Shown: positions 51,964 through 61,005, counted from the stretch's first letter. The stretch is DNA of 64,000 nt from Streptomyces flavidovirens DSM 40150 (GCF_000429085.1 NZ_AUBE01000022.1:1-64000), one strand, 5' to 3'. A program made the numbers and translations. The notes: generated by a model not told the origin, from the letters alone.

Positions 51964-52147
51964 GGCACTCTCGTCCCACCCGCCCCGCAGGGCAGGTCTT
52001 CACCCTCCGTACCCGTGCAGAGCGGGCCGATTTCGAAACCGCAGCGTCAAGTTGAGTAAAGACGGCACGCTGTGCGTCTCTGAGAGTGAAGGCTCGGCGG
52101 TGCCCCGAAGAAACAGAACAGACCAGTCCGGGAGAAGGTGGAGTGCT

Positions 52148-52660
52148 GTGCTGCCCGAGAGTACGAATGGCACCAGCGGAGGCAGGCTCGCGGTACCGAT
52201 GGCTTGGCTGTACGCCGAGTACATCGCCGACGAGCTGCTCCGTACGGGCAACCTGATCCCGCCCGGCACGATCGAGTTCCGGGCGGGCCGCGAGACCCTG
52301 GCGCTCACCATCTATCTGTCCGACAGCTCCGACGAGCTGTCCGGCATCCGGGTCGTCACCCGCCTCGACGAATGGCTCTCGCTCACCACGTACGGCCATC
52401 CCTGGGAGACCTGGGTACGGGAAAGACTCGCCGAGCGCACCGCCGCCGACCGCCGCCGGGAAGGGATCAGCCCCGATCTAGAACTGGCCCTGGCATCATG
52501 GCGGTGGCTCAGCCGCACGGAACTCCTCGCGGCCGACCTCGGCGGCGCGATCCCCTCGCACCGGGCGGCGGATCTCGGCGTGGACGAGAGCGAGAAGGTG
52601 TGGACGCCGGCCTGGCAGCTCGGGCTGCCCCTCGGTCATCTCGCCATCCACCTCTTCTGA
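52148..52660 (+). CDS. Unknown conserved-looking protein
   Basis: A 170-residue soluble protein that I do not recognise. It is rich in acidic and Trp residues (MAWLYAEYIADELL, DEWLSLTTYGHPWETWVRERL, ELALASWRWLSRTELL), with a mixed alpha/beta appearance and no signal or membrane segment. GTG 52148 with GGAG 5 bases before is the preferred start; a later ATG at 52199 is possible. It follows the sigma factor after 185 bp and overlaps the convergent kinase gene by 25 bp at the 3' end. Confidence 0.6.
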   Translation: MLPESTNGTSGGRLAVPMAWLYAEYIADELLRTGNLIPPGTIEFRAGRETLALTIYLSDSSDELSGIRVVTRLDEWLSLTTYGHPWETWVRERLAERTAADRRREGISPDLELALASWRWLSRTELLAADLGGAIPSHRAADLGVDESEKVWTPAWQLGLPLGHLAIHLF

Positions 52661-53898
52661 CCCGGATCGCGACCTGGATCACGGCCGGGCCCGGCGGGCG
52701 CCGCCGAATGCACGCCGGCGCGGTACTTGGGGAACCGCAGCGTGATCTTCATGCCCGCGCCCACGCCCGTCTCGATCACCAGGCCGTAGTCGTCCCCGTA
52801 CACCTGCCGCAGCCGGTCGTCGACGTTCGACAGGCCGATGCCGGAGGACGTGGTGTGCTCGCCGGCGAGGATCTGCCGCAGCCGCTGTGGGTCCATGCCC
52901 ACGCCGTTGTCCTCAATGACGACCACGGCCTCGGAGCCGGTGTCCCGAGCCGCGATGGTGACCTTGAACTCGTCCCTGGAATCCTCAAGACCGTGCTTGA
53001 CGGCGTTCTCCACGAGCGGCTGAAGACAGAGGAACGGCAGCGCGACGGGCAGCACCTCGGGAGCGACCTGGAGAGTCACCTTCAGGCGGTCACCGAAGCG
53101 GGCCCCGGCCAGCGCCAGGTACTGCTCGATGGAGCGCAGTTCGTCGGCGAGATTCGTGAAGTCGCCGTGCCTGCGGAAGGAATAGCGGGTGAAGTCGGCG
53201 AATTCGAGGAGCAGTTCGCGGGCACGCTCGGGATCGGTCCGTACGAACGAGGCGATCGCGGCCAGCGAGTTGAAGATGAAATGCGGGGATATCTGGGCGC
53301 GCAGGGCGCGGATCTCCGCCTCGACGATCCGGGTGCGTGAGCGGTCCAGCTCGGCCAGCTCCAGTTGTACGGACACCCAGCGGGCCACCTCGGCCGCCGC
53401 CCGGACCAGCACCGCCGACTCCCGTGACCCGTACGCGACGAGTGCGCCCAGCACCCCTTCCTCGCCGGTCAGCGGCGCGATGACCACCCACCGCAGCGGA
53501 CACTGAAGGTCGTCGCAGTCGCTGCGTACGCTCTGGCTGCGCCCGGTGTCGAGCATCTCCCGTACGCGTCGCATCACCAGTTCCCCGTGGTGGGCGCCGC
53601 CCGGCCCGTCCCAGGCGAGCACCCGCTCGCGGTCGGTGAGGCACAGCGCCTCCGTGCCGAGCAGGGAACGCAGCCGGCGGGCTGCCTTGCGGGCCGTGTC
53701 CTCGGTGAGACCGGCGCGCAGCGGGGGCGCGGCGAGCGAGGCGGTGTGCAGGGTGTGGAAGGTGGCGCGCTCGACGGGCGTACCGAGGTCGAGATCCTCG
53801 CCGAGCCCGTGCCGGGCGGTGACGCGTCCCAGGACGATGCCCGCGGCGAGGAGTACGGCGCCCGCGGCGGCCAGCGCCGCTATCTCGATCCCGGTCAT
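52636..53898 (-). CDS. LytS-type sensor histidine kinase
   Basis: A 420-residue kinase of the His_kinase (LytS/YehU) class. It has one N-terminal membrane segment (about 5-25), a GAF-like sensor region (55-180), the phosphoacceptor His206 in AQISPHFIFNSL, and an HATPase domain with VENAVKHG, DNGVGM and SGIGLSNVDDRL. It pairs with the LytTR regulator at 56561. Its ATG overlaps the symporter stop by 4 bp, so the kinase may sense the transporter or its substrate. A charged tail follows the catalytic domain. Confidence 0.9.
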   Translation of the reverse strand: MTGIEIAALAAAGAVLLAAGIVLGRVTARHGLGEDLDLGTPVERATFHTLHTASLAAPPLRAGLTEDTARKAARRLRSLLGTEALCLTDRERVLAWDGPGGAHHGELVMRRVREMLDTGRSQSVRSDCDDLQCPLRWVVIAPLTGEEGVLGALVAYGSRESAVLVRAAAEVARWVSVQLELAELDRSRTRIVEAEIRALRAQISPHFIFNSLAAIASFVRTDPERARELLLEFADFTRYSFRRHGDFTNLADELRSIEQYLALAGARFGDRLKVTLQVAPEVLPVALPFLCLQPLVENAVKHGLEDSRDEFKVTIAARDTGSEAVVVIEDNGVGMDPQRLRQILAGEHTTSSGIGLSNVDDRLRQVYGDDYGLVIETGVGAGMKITLRFPKYRAGVHSAAPAGPGRDPGRDPGQKRWMAR

Positions 53899-55667
53899 CG
53901 CTGCCGCGCTCCGCCGCTCACGCCGGTGCTGTCGTTCGCCATCAGGTCCTCCGGGAGGTGGAGCCGGGCCAGGGTGGCGGCCGTCCCGGCAGGTATGCGG
54001 TCTCGGGTCGCCAGTGACACCAGCACCATCGTCAGGAACCCGAGCGGCACCGACCAGACGGCGGGCCAGGCCAGCAGCGAGTGCGACCAGCCGTCCGCGG
54101 GCAGCCCGGCCCTGGTCGCCATGACGGCGGTCAGCGCGGCCCCGCCGCCCACGACGAGCCCCGCCACCGCGCCCGGCGGGGTGAGCCCGCGCCACCAGAT
54201 GCCGAGCACCAGCAGCGGGCAGAACGAGGAGGCGGACACGGCGAAGGCGAGACCCACGGCGTCGGCGACGGGCACGTCGACCGTCACGATGCTCAAGCCG
54301 AGCGGCACGGCCATGGCGATGACGGTGGCGAGCCTGAAGTGCCGTACTCCTCGGGACGGCAGGACGTCCTGGGTGAGGACGCCCGCGACCGACATGGTCA
54401 GCCCCGACGCGGTGGACAGGAACGCCGCGAACGCGCCGCCCGCGAGCAGCGCCCCGAGCAGGTCGCCGCCGACGCCGCCGATCATCCGGTCCGGGAGGAC
54501 GAGTACGGCCGCGTCCGCCTCCCCGGTGAGGGACAGCTCGGGGGCGTAGATCCGGCCGAGCGCGCCGTACACCGGGGGCAGCAGGTAGAACGCGCCGACC
54601 AGGCCGAGCACGACGAGGGTCGTGCGGCGGGCGGCGGTGCCGTTGGGGCTGGTGTAGAAGCGCACGGCGACGTGCGGCAGGCCCATGGTGCCGAGGAAGG
54701 TGGCGAGGATCAGCCCGTACGTCGCGTACAGCGGGTGCTCCTCGCGGCTGCTGGCCAGCGGCTGGGACCAGCTCGAAGCCCCCGTCCGCTCGCTGCCCGC
54801 CTTCTGCGGGACCCGGGCGTGCGCGGGAAAGCCCAGCTCCGTACCCGCCCCGATGCGGTGGACGCCCGCGTCGAGGGCGACCGGCTCCCGGTCGTGGCGG
54901 CGGTCGTCGACGGTCCCGGTCACGGTGACGCGCAGCGGGCGGTCGAGATCGATGCGTACGGTGTCGTCGACCCGTACGCTCGTGTGCTCGCGGAAGGTGG
55001 CGGGCTCGGCGAACCGGGCGCGCGGCGCGTCGTCCCCCAGCCAGGCGACGACGAGGAAGAGGGCGGGGACCAGCAGTGCGGTGAGCTTGAGCCAGTACTG
55101 GAAGGCCTGCACGAACGTGATGCTGCGCATGCCGCCCGCCGCCACCGCTCCGGTCACGACGAGCGCCACGACGAGGCCGCCGACCCAGTCGGGCGCGCCG
55201 GTGAGGATCTCCAGGGTCAGGCCGGCGCCCTGGAGCTGCGGCAGCAGGTAGAGCCACCCGATGCCGACGACGAAGAGGCTGGCGAGCCTGCGGACCTGCG
55301 GCGATTCCAGCCGGGCCTCGGCGAAGTCGGAGAGGGTGTACGCGCCCGAGCGGCGCAGCGGGGCCGCGACCAGGACGAGGAGGACGAGGTACCCGGCGGT
55401 GTACCCGACCGGGTACCAGAGCATTTCGGGGCCCTGGAGCAGGACCAGGCCGGCGATGCCGAGGAAGGAGGCGGCGGAGAGGTACTCGCCGCTGATGGCG
55501 GCGGCGTTGAGGCCCGGCTTCACGGTGCGGGAGGCGACGTAGAAGTCGGAGGTGGTACGGGATATGCGCAGGCCGAGCGCGCCGATGAGGACGGTGGCGA
55601 GCACGACGACGGTGACGGCGGCCACCGCGTACGCCTGGTTCACCGGGGTGGTCTTCCGGGAAGGCAC
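53895..55667 (-). CDS. Sodium/solute symporter, cation-acetate type
   Basis: A 590-residue SSS-family transporter with about 13 membrane segments. The early GEYLSAASFLGIAGLV and the SASSFCPLLVLGIWWRG segments are typical of acetate/propionate symporters (ActP-like). An extramembrane insert of about 95 residues (around 222-315, strand-rich) is the common actinobacterial form. The GTG 55667 start is 13 bp after the DUF485 gene stop. It is in an operon with that small protein, a kinase and a regulator, so monocarboxylate uptake with dedicated signalling is likely. Confidence 0.88.
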   Translation of the reverse strand: MPSRKTTPVNQAYAVAAVTVVVLATVLIGALGLRISRTTSDFYVASRTVKPGLNAAAISGEYLSAASFLGIAGLVLLQGPEMLWYPVGYTAGYLVLLVLVAAPLRRSGAYTLSDFAEARLESPQVRRLASLFVVGIGWLYLLPQLQGAGLTLEILTGAPDWVGGLVVALVVTGAVAAGGMRSITFVQAFQYWLKLTALLVPALFLVVAWLGDDAPRARFAEPATFREHTSVRVDDTVRIDLDRPLRVTVTGTVDDRRHDREPVALDAGVHRIGAGTELGFPAHARVPQKAGSERTGASSWSQPLASSREEHPLYATYGLILATFLGTMGLPHVAVRFYTSPNGTAARRTTLVVLGLVGAFYLLPPVYGALGRIYAPELSLTGEADAAVLVLPDRMIGGVGGDLLGALLAGGAFAAFLSTASGLTMSVAGVLTQDVLPSRGVRHFRLATVIAMAVPLGLSIVTVDVPVADAVGLAFAVSASSFCPLLVLGIWWRGLTPPGAVAGLVVGGGAALTAVMATRAGLPADGWSHSLLAWPAVWSVPLGFLTMVLVSLATRDRIPAGTAATLARLHLPEDLMANDSTGVSGGARQR

Positions 55668-55680
55668 AGCATCGGCCGGG

Positions 55681-56079
55681 TCAGCGCCCTTCGACGAGCT
55701 TGCTGAACGCGCGCTCGTTGCGCTCCGCGCGCCGGACGTACCAGCGGGCGATCAGCCACAGGACCGGGTAGACCACCACGCCGAGCACGGCCCAGACGAA
55801 GGGCGCGGGCGACGGCAGGTCGGAGGTGGTGAAGACCTCCGGGAGCGAGAACAGCAGCGGCAGCGAGCCGACGAGCAGCACGAGCGCGCCCAGTGCGATC
55901 AGTGCCGTCCGAAGCTGGCTGCGCATCAGGGAGCGTACGTACGTCGCGCCGAGGCTCGTCTGCTCCGTGATCTCGGACCGCGCCGGGGCATGGCCGGGGG
56001 GACGCCGGGCGCTGCGGGGCACGCCGGTGACGGTTTCGCGGCGCGGCGGCCGGGCCGAGGCGGGCTGATCTGCGGACAT
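55681..56079 (-). CDS. DUF485-like small membrane protein of symporter operon
   Basis: A 132-residue protein: a 50-residue polar start rich in Pro and Arg, two membrane helices (about 58-80 and 92-112), and a basic, helical C-terminus (RRAERNERAFSKLVEGR). Position right before an SSS symporter and the two-helix form fit the DUF485 partners (YjcH-like) of acetate symporters. It is likely a subunit or stabiliser of the transporter. Confidence 0.8.
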   Translation of the reverse strand: MSADQPASARPPRRETVTGVPRSARRPPGHAPARSEITEQTSLGATYVRSLMRSQLRTALIALGALVLLVGSLPLLFSLPEVFTTSDLPSPAPFVWAVLGVVVYPVLWLIARWYVRRAERNERAFSKLVEGR

Positions 56080-56119
56080 CGGCGCGAGTCTACGCAGCGG
56101 TGGCCGCCTGGGGACAGGG

Positions 56120-56398
56120 TCAGCGGCCGGGCTTTCGGCGGATTTCGCCGCAGTCGTTCAGCGCGAGTTCCAGCTCGACGTACGACTCCTCCGCCCTGCG
56201 GAAGGCGATCTCCAGGGCGGCGGCGGTCCGCGGGCCCGCGATGCTCTGTGCGGACTCCCGCACCTCGTACAGCACATCGGCCCAGCGGCCCGCCGCGCTC
56301 TTGACCCTCGTCAGCAGCGCTTCGAGGTCGCGCGCGTCGGACGGCCGGGTCGGCGGCAGGCCGCGGAGCTCCTCCAGCAGCGCGTCGAGTTCGGACAT
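56120..56398 (-). CDS. Small helical protein of unknown function
   Basis: A 92-residue, almost fully helical protein starting MSELDALLEELRGLPP and ending DCGEIRRKPGR. No signal or membrane segment. I do not know a named family. ATG 56398 has AAGGAG 8 bases before it. It lies between the LytTR regulator and the DUF485 gene on the same strand, so it is probably part of the symporter/two-component operon. Confidence 0.65.
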   Translation of the reverse strand: MSELDALLEELRGLPPTRPSDARDLEALLTRVKSAAGRWADVLYEVRESAQSIAGPRTAAALEIAFRRAEESYVELELALNDCGEIRRKPGR

Positions 56399-56560
56399 CC
56401 GGGCTCCTTGTGACGGTGGCCCGACCGAGCGTAGGCGGCGCGCGGAGGCCGTACGGGCCGTCGGCGGATCAAGTGCGGCGAGCGGCGGGTGTACGGCGGT
56501 GAGCGGCGGCGCGGGCCGGGTCAGCGGTCGGCGGTTGGCCGGCAGGGCCACCGGCGCGGG

Positions 56561-57343
56561 TCAGCCGCGTGCGCGGCGCATCAGCAGGTCGCGCAGTTCG
56601 CGCGCGTGGCGGCGGCTGACCGCGAGTTCGGCGTCGCCGACGCGTACGGTCGTCGCCCCCGCGTCCAGCCGGAGTTCGTCGATGCGGCCGAGGGCGACCA
56701 GATGGCGCCGGTGGATCCGGACGAAGCCGCGGGCGGCCCAGCGCTCCTCAAGGGTGGAGAGCGGGATGCGTACGAGGTGACTTCCGGCGTGCGTGTGGAG
56801 GCGGGCGTAGTCGCCCTGCGCCTCGGCGTACGCGATGTCGTCGACCGGTATGAAGCGGGTGACGCCGCCCAGCTCGACGGCGATCTGGTCGGCGGCGGCG
56901 GTCTGCGGCGGGACGGCGGGCGCGGACACCGCGGGGGTGTGGGCGGGGATCGATTCGACCTGGTCGCAGACGCGGCGTACGGCTTCGGCGAGGCGTTCCC
57001 TGCGTACCGGCTTCAGGACGTAGTCCACGGCCTTGAGGTCGAATGCCTGGACGGCGAAGCCCTCGTGGGCGGTGACGAAGACGATGAGCGGCGGGCGGGC
57101 GAAGCCGGCGAGGAGCCTGGCGACGTCGAGGCCGGTGAGTCCGGCCATGTGGATGTCGAGGAAGACGACGTCGATGGCGTCGTCCCCGTCGGGGCCGGAG
57201 CCGAGTGCACGGTTGATCCGGCGGAGGGTCTCGGTGGCGTCGGTGGCCCCTTCGGCGCTGCGGACGCGGGGGTCGGCGCGCAGCAGGTAGAGGAGTTCCT
57301 CCAGAGCCGGTCGTTCGTCGTCGACAGCCAGTGCACGCAACAT
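56561..57343 (-). CDS. LytTR-family response regulator
   Basis: A 260-residue regulator. The receiver domain (1-120) has the acidic pair Asp8-Asp9, phosphoacceptor Asp63 in VVFLDIHM and Lys111 in YVLKP. A linker rich in Ala/Pro follows, then a LytTR DNA-binding domain (about 155-258) with IAYAEAQGDYARLHT and FVRIHRRHLV. It is the partner of the LytS-type kinase at 52636, and the two genes flank the transporter genes they likely control. ATG 57343 begins the receiver; the upstream open frame is not coding. Confidence 0.93.
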   Translation of the reverse strand: MLRALAVDDERPALEELLYLLRADPRVRSAEGATDATETLRRINRALGSGPDGDDAIDVVFLDIHMAGLTGLDVARLLAGFARPPLIVFVTAHEGFAVQAFDLKAVDYVLKPVRRERLAEAVRRVCDQVESIPAHTPAVSAPAVPPQTAAADQIAVELGGVTRFIPVDDIAYAEAQGDYARLHTHAGSHLVRIPLSTLEERWAARGFVRIHRRHLVALGRIDELRLDAGATTVRVGDAELAVSRRHARELRDLLMRRARG

Positions 57344-57563
57344 GGTGGGGAGTGTAGGAGCAGACGGGGTGACCTGGACATACGGGGCCGGTTCGCGCGT
57401 ACGGTCGGCCGTCGTCGTGCACGGGGGCGGGAGGCGGTCTCCGGGCCACCCGGAAATCCGGGCGGATCCCCCCTTGGCGTGAGCAAATGCCCTGCGGCTT
57501 CCGTACCTGAGGATGACCGGTCGGTTACCCCACGAACCACGCGAGCCCCCTAGGAATTGCCCC

Positions 57564-58250
57564 ATGAGCACGGACCAGCGGCATCGGGACGTCGGCGCGT
57601 ACGCGCTCGGCGTCCTCGATCCGGCGGACTCGTTCCGCTTCGAGGAACACCTTGCCGACTGCGCGACGTGCGCCGTGCGGCTCAGCGAGTTCGCCTGCGT
57701 GGAGTCGACGCTGGCCGCGTACGCCCACCCCGGCGGGAGCATCGGCGTCACGCTGCCCGAGCCGCCCACGGCCGGGCTGCTGGACCGGCTGCTCGACGCG
57801 GTCGCGGCGGGCCGTCGGCGCCGCGGCAGGCGGCGGTTGCGGCTGGTGGCCGCGGCGGCGGCGCTGATCATCGCCGGTCCGGTGGCAGCGCTGGGCCTTC
57901 AGGCGCGGGCCGGTGGCGGCACGGTGCTGCGGTACGCCGCCACAGACCCGGCCTCGGGCGTCTCGGCGTCCGTCGCGCTCCAGGAGCGCGGCTGGGGGAC
58001 GGGGGTCGGGCTAGAACTGGCGCGGGTCGAAGGGCCGCTGACCTGCGAACTCATCGCCGTGAGCAAGGACGGCGAGGAACAGACGGTCACCACCTGGTCG
58101 GTGCCGCCGGGCGGTTACGGGATACCGGGCGTCGAGGGCCACGAGGAACCACTGCGCACGCGGGGCGGTTCGGCCCTGCGCGCCGACGAGATCGACCGCT
58201 TCGAGGTCCGCACACTGGACGGAAGACGCCTGGTCACCATCGAGGCATGA
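57564..58250 (+). CDS. Zinc-finger anti-sigma factor, membrane-anchored
   Basis: A 228-residue protein. The N-terminal zinc-binding anti-sigma motif is HLADCATC (HxxxCxxC) with an upstream His at HRDVGAYALG. A basic stretch (RRRRGRRRLRL) precedes one membrane helix (about 95-115), and an extracytoplasmic C-terminal domain of about 110 residues follows (RskA-like). It should hold an ECF sigma factor at the membrane. No sigma gene is next to it; the ECF gene at 51421 is the nearest candidate. ATG 57564 follows AGGAATT. Confidence 0.88.
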   Translation: MSTDQRHRDVGAYALGVLDPADSFRFEEHLADCATCAVRLSEFACVESTLAAYAHPGGSIGVTLPEPPTAGLLDRLLDAVAAGRRRRGRRRLRLVAAAAALIIAGPVAALGLQARAGGGTVLRYAATDPASGVSASVALQERGWGTGVGLELARVEGPLTCELIAVSKDGEEQTVTTWSVPPGGYGIPGVEGHEEPLRTRGGSALRADEIDRFEVRTLDGRRLVTIEA

Positions 58251-58385
58251 GCCGCAGCACTTCGCCACCAGGGCTCTCGGTTCCCGGCGCGCGGGACGGG
58301 GCGCGGGGCGGTACGGCGCGGTACGGCGCGAGCGCGGGACGGTACGACGCGGCACGGGACGGGACGGCGCGGCACGGGCGGCGCG

Positions 58386-58584
58386 GCACGGCACGGCACG
58401 GCACGGCACGGCACGGCACGGCACGGCACGGGCGGCGCGGCACGGCACGGGCGGCGCGGCACGGCACGGGCGGCGCGGCGCAGCACGGGCGCGGGGCGGT
58501 ACGGCGCGGCACGGGCACCCGAGCACCCGAGCACCCGAGCACCCGAGCACCCGAGCACCCGAGCACCCGAGCACCCGAGCACCC
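58386..58584. repeat. Block of three kinds of tandem repeats
   Basis: Within the 379-bp gene-free space (58251-58629), nine perfect copies of GCACG (58386-58430) are followed by about 19-bp units of GGCGGCGCGGCACGGCACG (58431-58490), then almost nine perfect copies of the octamer GCACCCGA (58515-58584). Because the strings have no stops, long artificial frames run through on both strands. No gene is supported here. The block is probably unstable by slippage. Confidence 0.9.
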
Positions 58585-58629
58585 GCATGCGGGACGCACG
58601 GCGCGCGGTCGAGGACACGGTCGGTCGCG

Positions 58630-59490
58630 TTACTTGAGCAGGCGTGACAGTCGGCGGTCCGCCAGTGGCTTGCCGCCTGTCTGGCAGGTGGGGCAGTACT
58701 GGAGCGACGAGTCGCTGAACGACACTTCGCGGATGGTGTCACCGCAGACCGGACACGCCTGCCCCGTCCGGCCGTGGACCCGCAGCCCGCTTTTCTTCTC
58801 CGCCTTCAGCCGGCCCGCCGCCACCCCGCGCCCGCGCTCGACGGCCTCGCCGAGCGTGGCGCGCATGGCCTCGTACAGCTTCGTGATCTCGTCGTCGGTG
58901 AGGTTCGCGACCGGCTTGAAGGGCGACATCTTCGCCGCGTGGAGGATCTCGTCGCTGTACGCGTTGCCGATGCCGGCGATCAGGCTCTGGTCGCGCAACG
59001 CGCCCTTGAGCTGGCGCCGTTCCCCGTTCAGCAGTTCCGCGAACCGGTCGCGCCCGAAGTCGTCGCCGAGCGGATCGGGGCCGAGCCGGGCGATGCCCGG
59101 TACGTCGGCGGGGTCGCGTACGACGTAGACGGCGAGGCTCTTCTTCGTGCCGGCCTCCGTGAGGTCGAAGCCCGCGCCGTCCGCCAGGGCGACGCGCAGC
59201 GCGAGCGGCCCCTTGCCGGGCCGCGGCGGTTCGGCCGGCAGGTCGTCCTTCCAGCGGAGCCAGCCCGCCCGGGCGAGGTGGGTCACCAGGTGCAGGCCGC
59301 CCGCGGCGATGTCGAGGAACTTGCCGTGCCTGCCGACGGCGGTGACCGTGGCGCCCTCCAGCGCGGAGGGCGGCGGGTCGTACGTCTTGAGGACGCTGAC
59401 CGCCACCGGGAGAACCCGTGCGATCTCCCGGCGGACCAGGTGCTCGTTGAGGAACTCTCGCAGTGCTTCGACTTCCGGCAGCTCGGGCAT
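58630..59490 (-). CDS. Fpg/Nei family DNA glycosylase
   Basis: A 286-residue base-excision repair enzyme. It begins MPELPEVE with the catalytic Pro2 and Glu3, has the H2TH helix region (LKGALRDQSLIAGIGNAYSDEIL) and a C-terminal zinc finger (CPVC ... CPTC). The GIGNAYSDEIL form is close to Fpg. It removes oxidised purines or pyrimidines and nicks DNA. ATG 59490 starts at the conserved PELPEVE. It ends 45 bp from the repeat block. Confidence 0.93.
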   Translation of the reverse strand: MPELPEVEALREFLNEHLVRREIARVLPVAVSVLKTYDPPPSALEGATVTAVGRHGKFLDIAAGGLHLVTHLARAGWLRWKDDLPAEPPRPGKGPLALRVALADGAGFDLTEAGTKKSLAVYVVRDPADVPGIARLGPDPLGDDFGRDRFAELLNGERRQLKGALRDQSLIAGIGNAYSDEILHAAKMSPFKPVANLTDDEITKLYEAMRATLGEAVERGRGVAAGRLKAEKKSGLRVHGRTGQACPVCGDTIREVSFSDSSLQYCPTCQTGGKPLADRRLSRLLK

Positions 59491-59504
59491 GTTCCCAGCG
59501 TGCC

Positions 59505-60866
59505 TCAGCCGGTGGCGGCCCGCAGCAGGGTTGCCAGTTCCTCGGTCAAGCTCCCGGCCAGCCGGTCCAGGTCGGGGACCGCCTCGGCGTCCGCGACCAG
59601 GCCGACGTGCACCTGGCCGCCGTACGTCGAAAGGGCGACGGCCAGGGACTGGCCGCGGGCCAGCGGCGCCATCGGGTAGATGGCGCGCAGCGGGCTGCCG
59701 CCCAGCGAGAGGGTGGAGCGAGGCAGCGGCACGCTCGTCACGAGTACGTCGAACAGCATCCGCGCCGCGCTGCCCGCGATCGGGGCGCCGAACCGGTGGG
59801 CGAGCGGCGGAAGGTGGTCGGCCAGTACGGCGACCGCTCCGGCGCCGCGTCCCGGCCCTTCGGCCTTGTTGCGGTCCATGGCCCGGCGCACCGCGGTGAG
59901 CCGCGCCCAGGCGTCGGCCTCGGAGACCGGCAGGCCCACGAGATACGCCGAGAGTTTGTTGCCGCAGGCCGCACCGCTGCCGGGGCGGCGGCGCGAGACC
60001 GGCACCAGGGCACGCGGGTCCGCTCCCGACGGCAGCGGTTCGCCGCGCTCCAGCATCCAGCGGCGCAGCCCTCCGGCGACGACGGTGAGCAGCACATCGT
60101 TCGCTGTGCCGCCCGCCGCCCTGCGGATCTTGAGTACGTCATCGAGGCCGAGCACGGCCGTGCCGAGCCGCCGCGTGCCGCTGGACCCCGAAGCGAGGGC
60201 ACTCTCCCCCCACAGGTCGAACCTGCTGGCCCGCATCACGGAAGCGCTGATGCCGACGGCCCGGCCCACCTCTTCGAGGCGCTCGCGTGCGAAGCCGACG
60301 ACCTGGTGCGGGCCGGGCAGCCAGGACCGGGGCGGCACACTGCGCACCCGCCTGGCGCCCGCCGCACGGGCTCCCGCGATCTGGTCGAAGATGCCGGCGC
60401 CGATGGCGACGGCGCGCATGCCGTCGGCGAGGGCGTGGTGCAGCTTGACGAGGACGGCGAAGGCACGGGACCCGGGGGCGGTCAGGACGTACATCTCCCA
60501 GGGCGGCAGCCCGCGTTCGAGCGGCTGTTCCATCAGTTCCCCGGCGATCTCGGTGGCATGGGCGGCGAAGTCGCCGTCGGGCAGCCGGATCTGCCGGACG
60601 TGCCGGCGTACGTCGAAGTCCTTGGCCGTGGACCAGGCGGCCCCGCCGACGGGCAGCCACACCGGGCGTACGCGCATTCTCAGCCGGGGGATCGCGGCGG
60701 CCCGCTCGGCGAGCAGCTTCGCGAGGGCGGCGGAGTCGCAGGCGCTGTCGCTGTCGGCTTCACCGTCGCTCTCAAAGAAGGCCAGGGCGCCGAGGTGCAT
60801 GGGATGTTCGGTGGATTCGAGGTGCCAGAACGCCAGATCAAGAGGTGCCAGAAGCTCGGTGCTCAA
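59505..60866 (-). CDS. Wax ester synthase/diacylglycerol acyltransferase (WS/DGAT)
   Basis: A 453-residue bifunctional acyltransferase. The catalytic motif HHxxxDG is intact (HHALADG, 143-149) and the PLERGLPPWE motif precedes it at about 115-124. The C-terminal half includes the conserved GNKLSAYLVGLP segment. It makes triacylglycerol or wax ester from acyl-CoA, the storage lipids of Streptomyces. It starts at ATG 60866, 14 bp upstream of the Fpg start, so the two genes can be transcribed together. Confidence 0.9.
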   Translation of the reverse strand: MSTELLAPLDLAFWHLESTEHPMHLGALAFFESDGEADSDSACDSAALAKLLAERAAAIPRLRMRVRPVWLPVGGAAWSTAKDFDVRRHVRQIRLPDGDFAAHATEIAGELMEQPLERGLPPWEMYVLTAPGSRAFAVLVKLHHALADGMRAVAIGAGIFDQIAGARAAGARRVRSVPPRSWLPGPHQVVGFARERLEEVGRAVGISASVMRASRFDLWGESALASGSSGTRRLGTAVLGLDDVLKIRRAAGGTANDVLLTVVAGGLRRWMLERGEPLPSGADPRALVPVSRRRPGSGAACGNKLSAYLVGLPVSEADAWARLTAVRRAMDRNKAEGPGRGAGAVAVLADHLPPLAHRFGAPIAGSAARMLFDVLVTSVPLPRSTLSLGGSPLRAIYPMAPLARGQSLAVALSTYGGQVHVGLVADAEAVPDLDRLAGSLTEELATLLRAATG

Positions 60867-60899
60867 TGAGCCCTCACGTCGTCGGAGGCCGGTGGAGAG

Positions 60900-60985
60900 C
60901 CGCAGTCAATCCCGAACGGTCGGTTACGGTCAAGTACGTTTGAACCACAGAACGTTACCGAACGGTACGGTCAGGCGCAGTCAAA
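60900..60985 (-). promoter_or_regulatory. Direct repeats in probable WS/DGAT promoter region
   Basis: CGAACGGT occurs at 60913-60920 and 60959-60966, ACGGTCA at 60926-60932 and 60967-60973, and CGCAGTCAA at 60901-60909 and about 60976-60984. The paired, evenly spaced motifs suggest regulator sites upstream of the WS/DGAT gene. The binding protein is unknown. Confidence 0.4.
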
Positions 60986-61005
60986 GCCGGCCGGGCATGA
61001 CGAAC

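Noticed and set aside
52636..55257. Fusion of the histidine kinase with an upstream 450-residue extension
   Set aside because: The extension is the symporter gene read in another frame; the kinase ATG at 53898 overlaps the symporter stop, as expected for coupled genes.
58386..58584. Possible CRISPR-like array
   Set aside because: Units are 5, 19 and 8 bp in direct tandem without spacers; no cas genes are near.
57557..59128. Long plus-strand reading frame over the anti-sigma, repeat block and fpg region
   Set aside because: It shares bases with the anti-sigma gene in another frame, runs through simple repeats, and lies antisense to fpg. It is a composition artefact.
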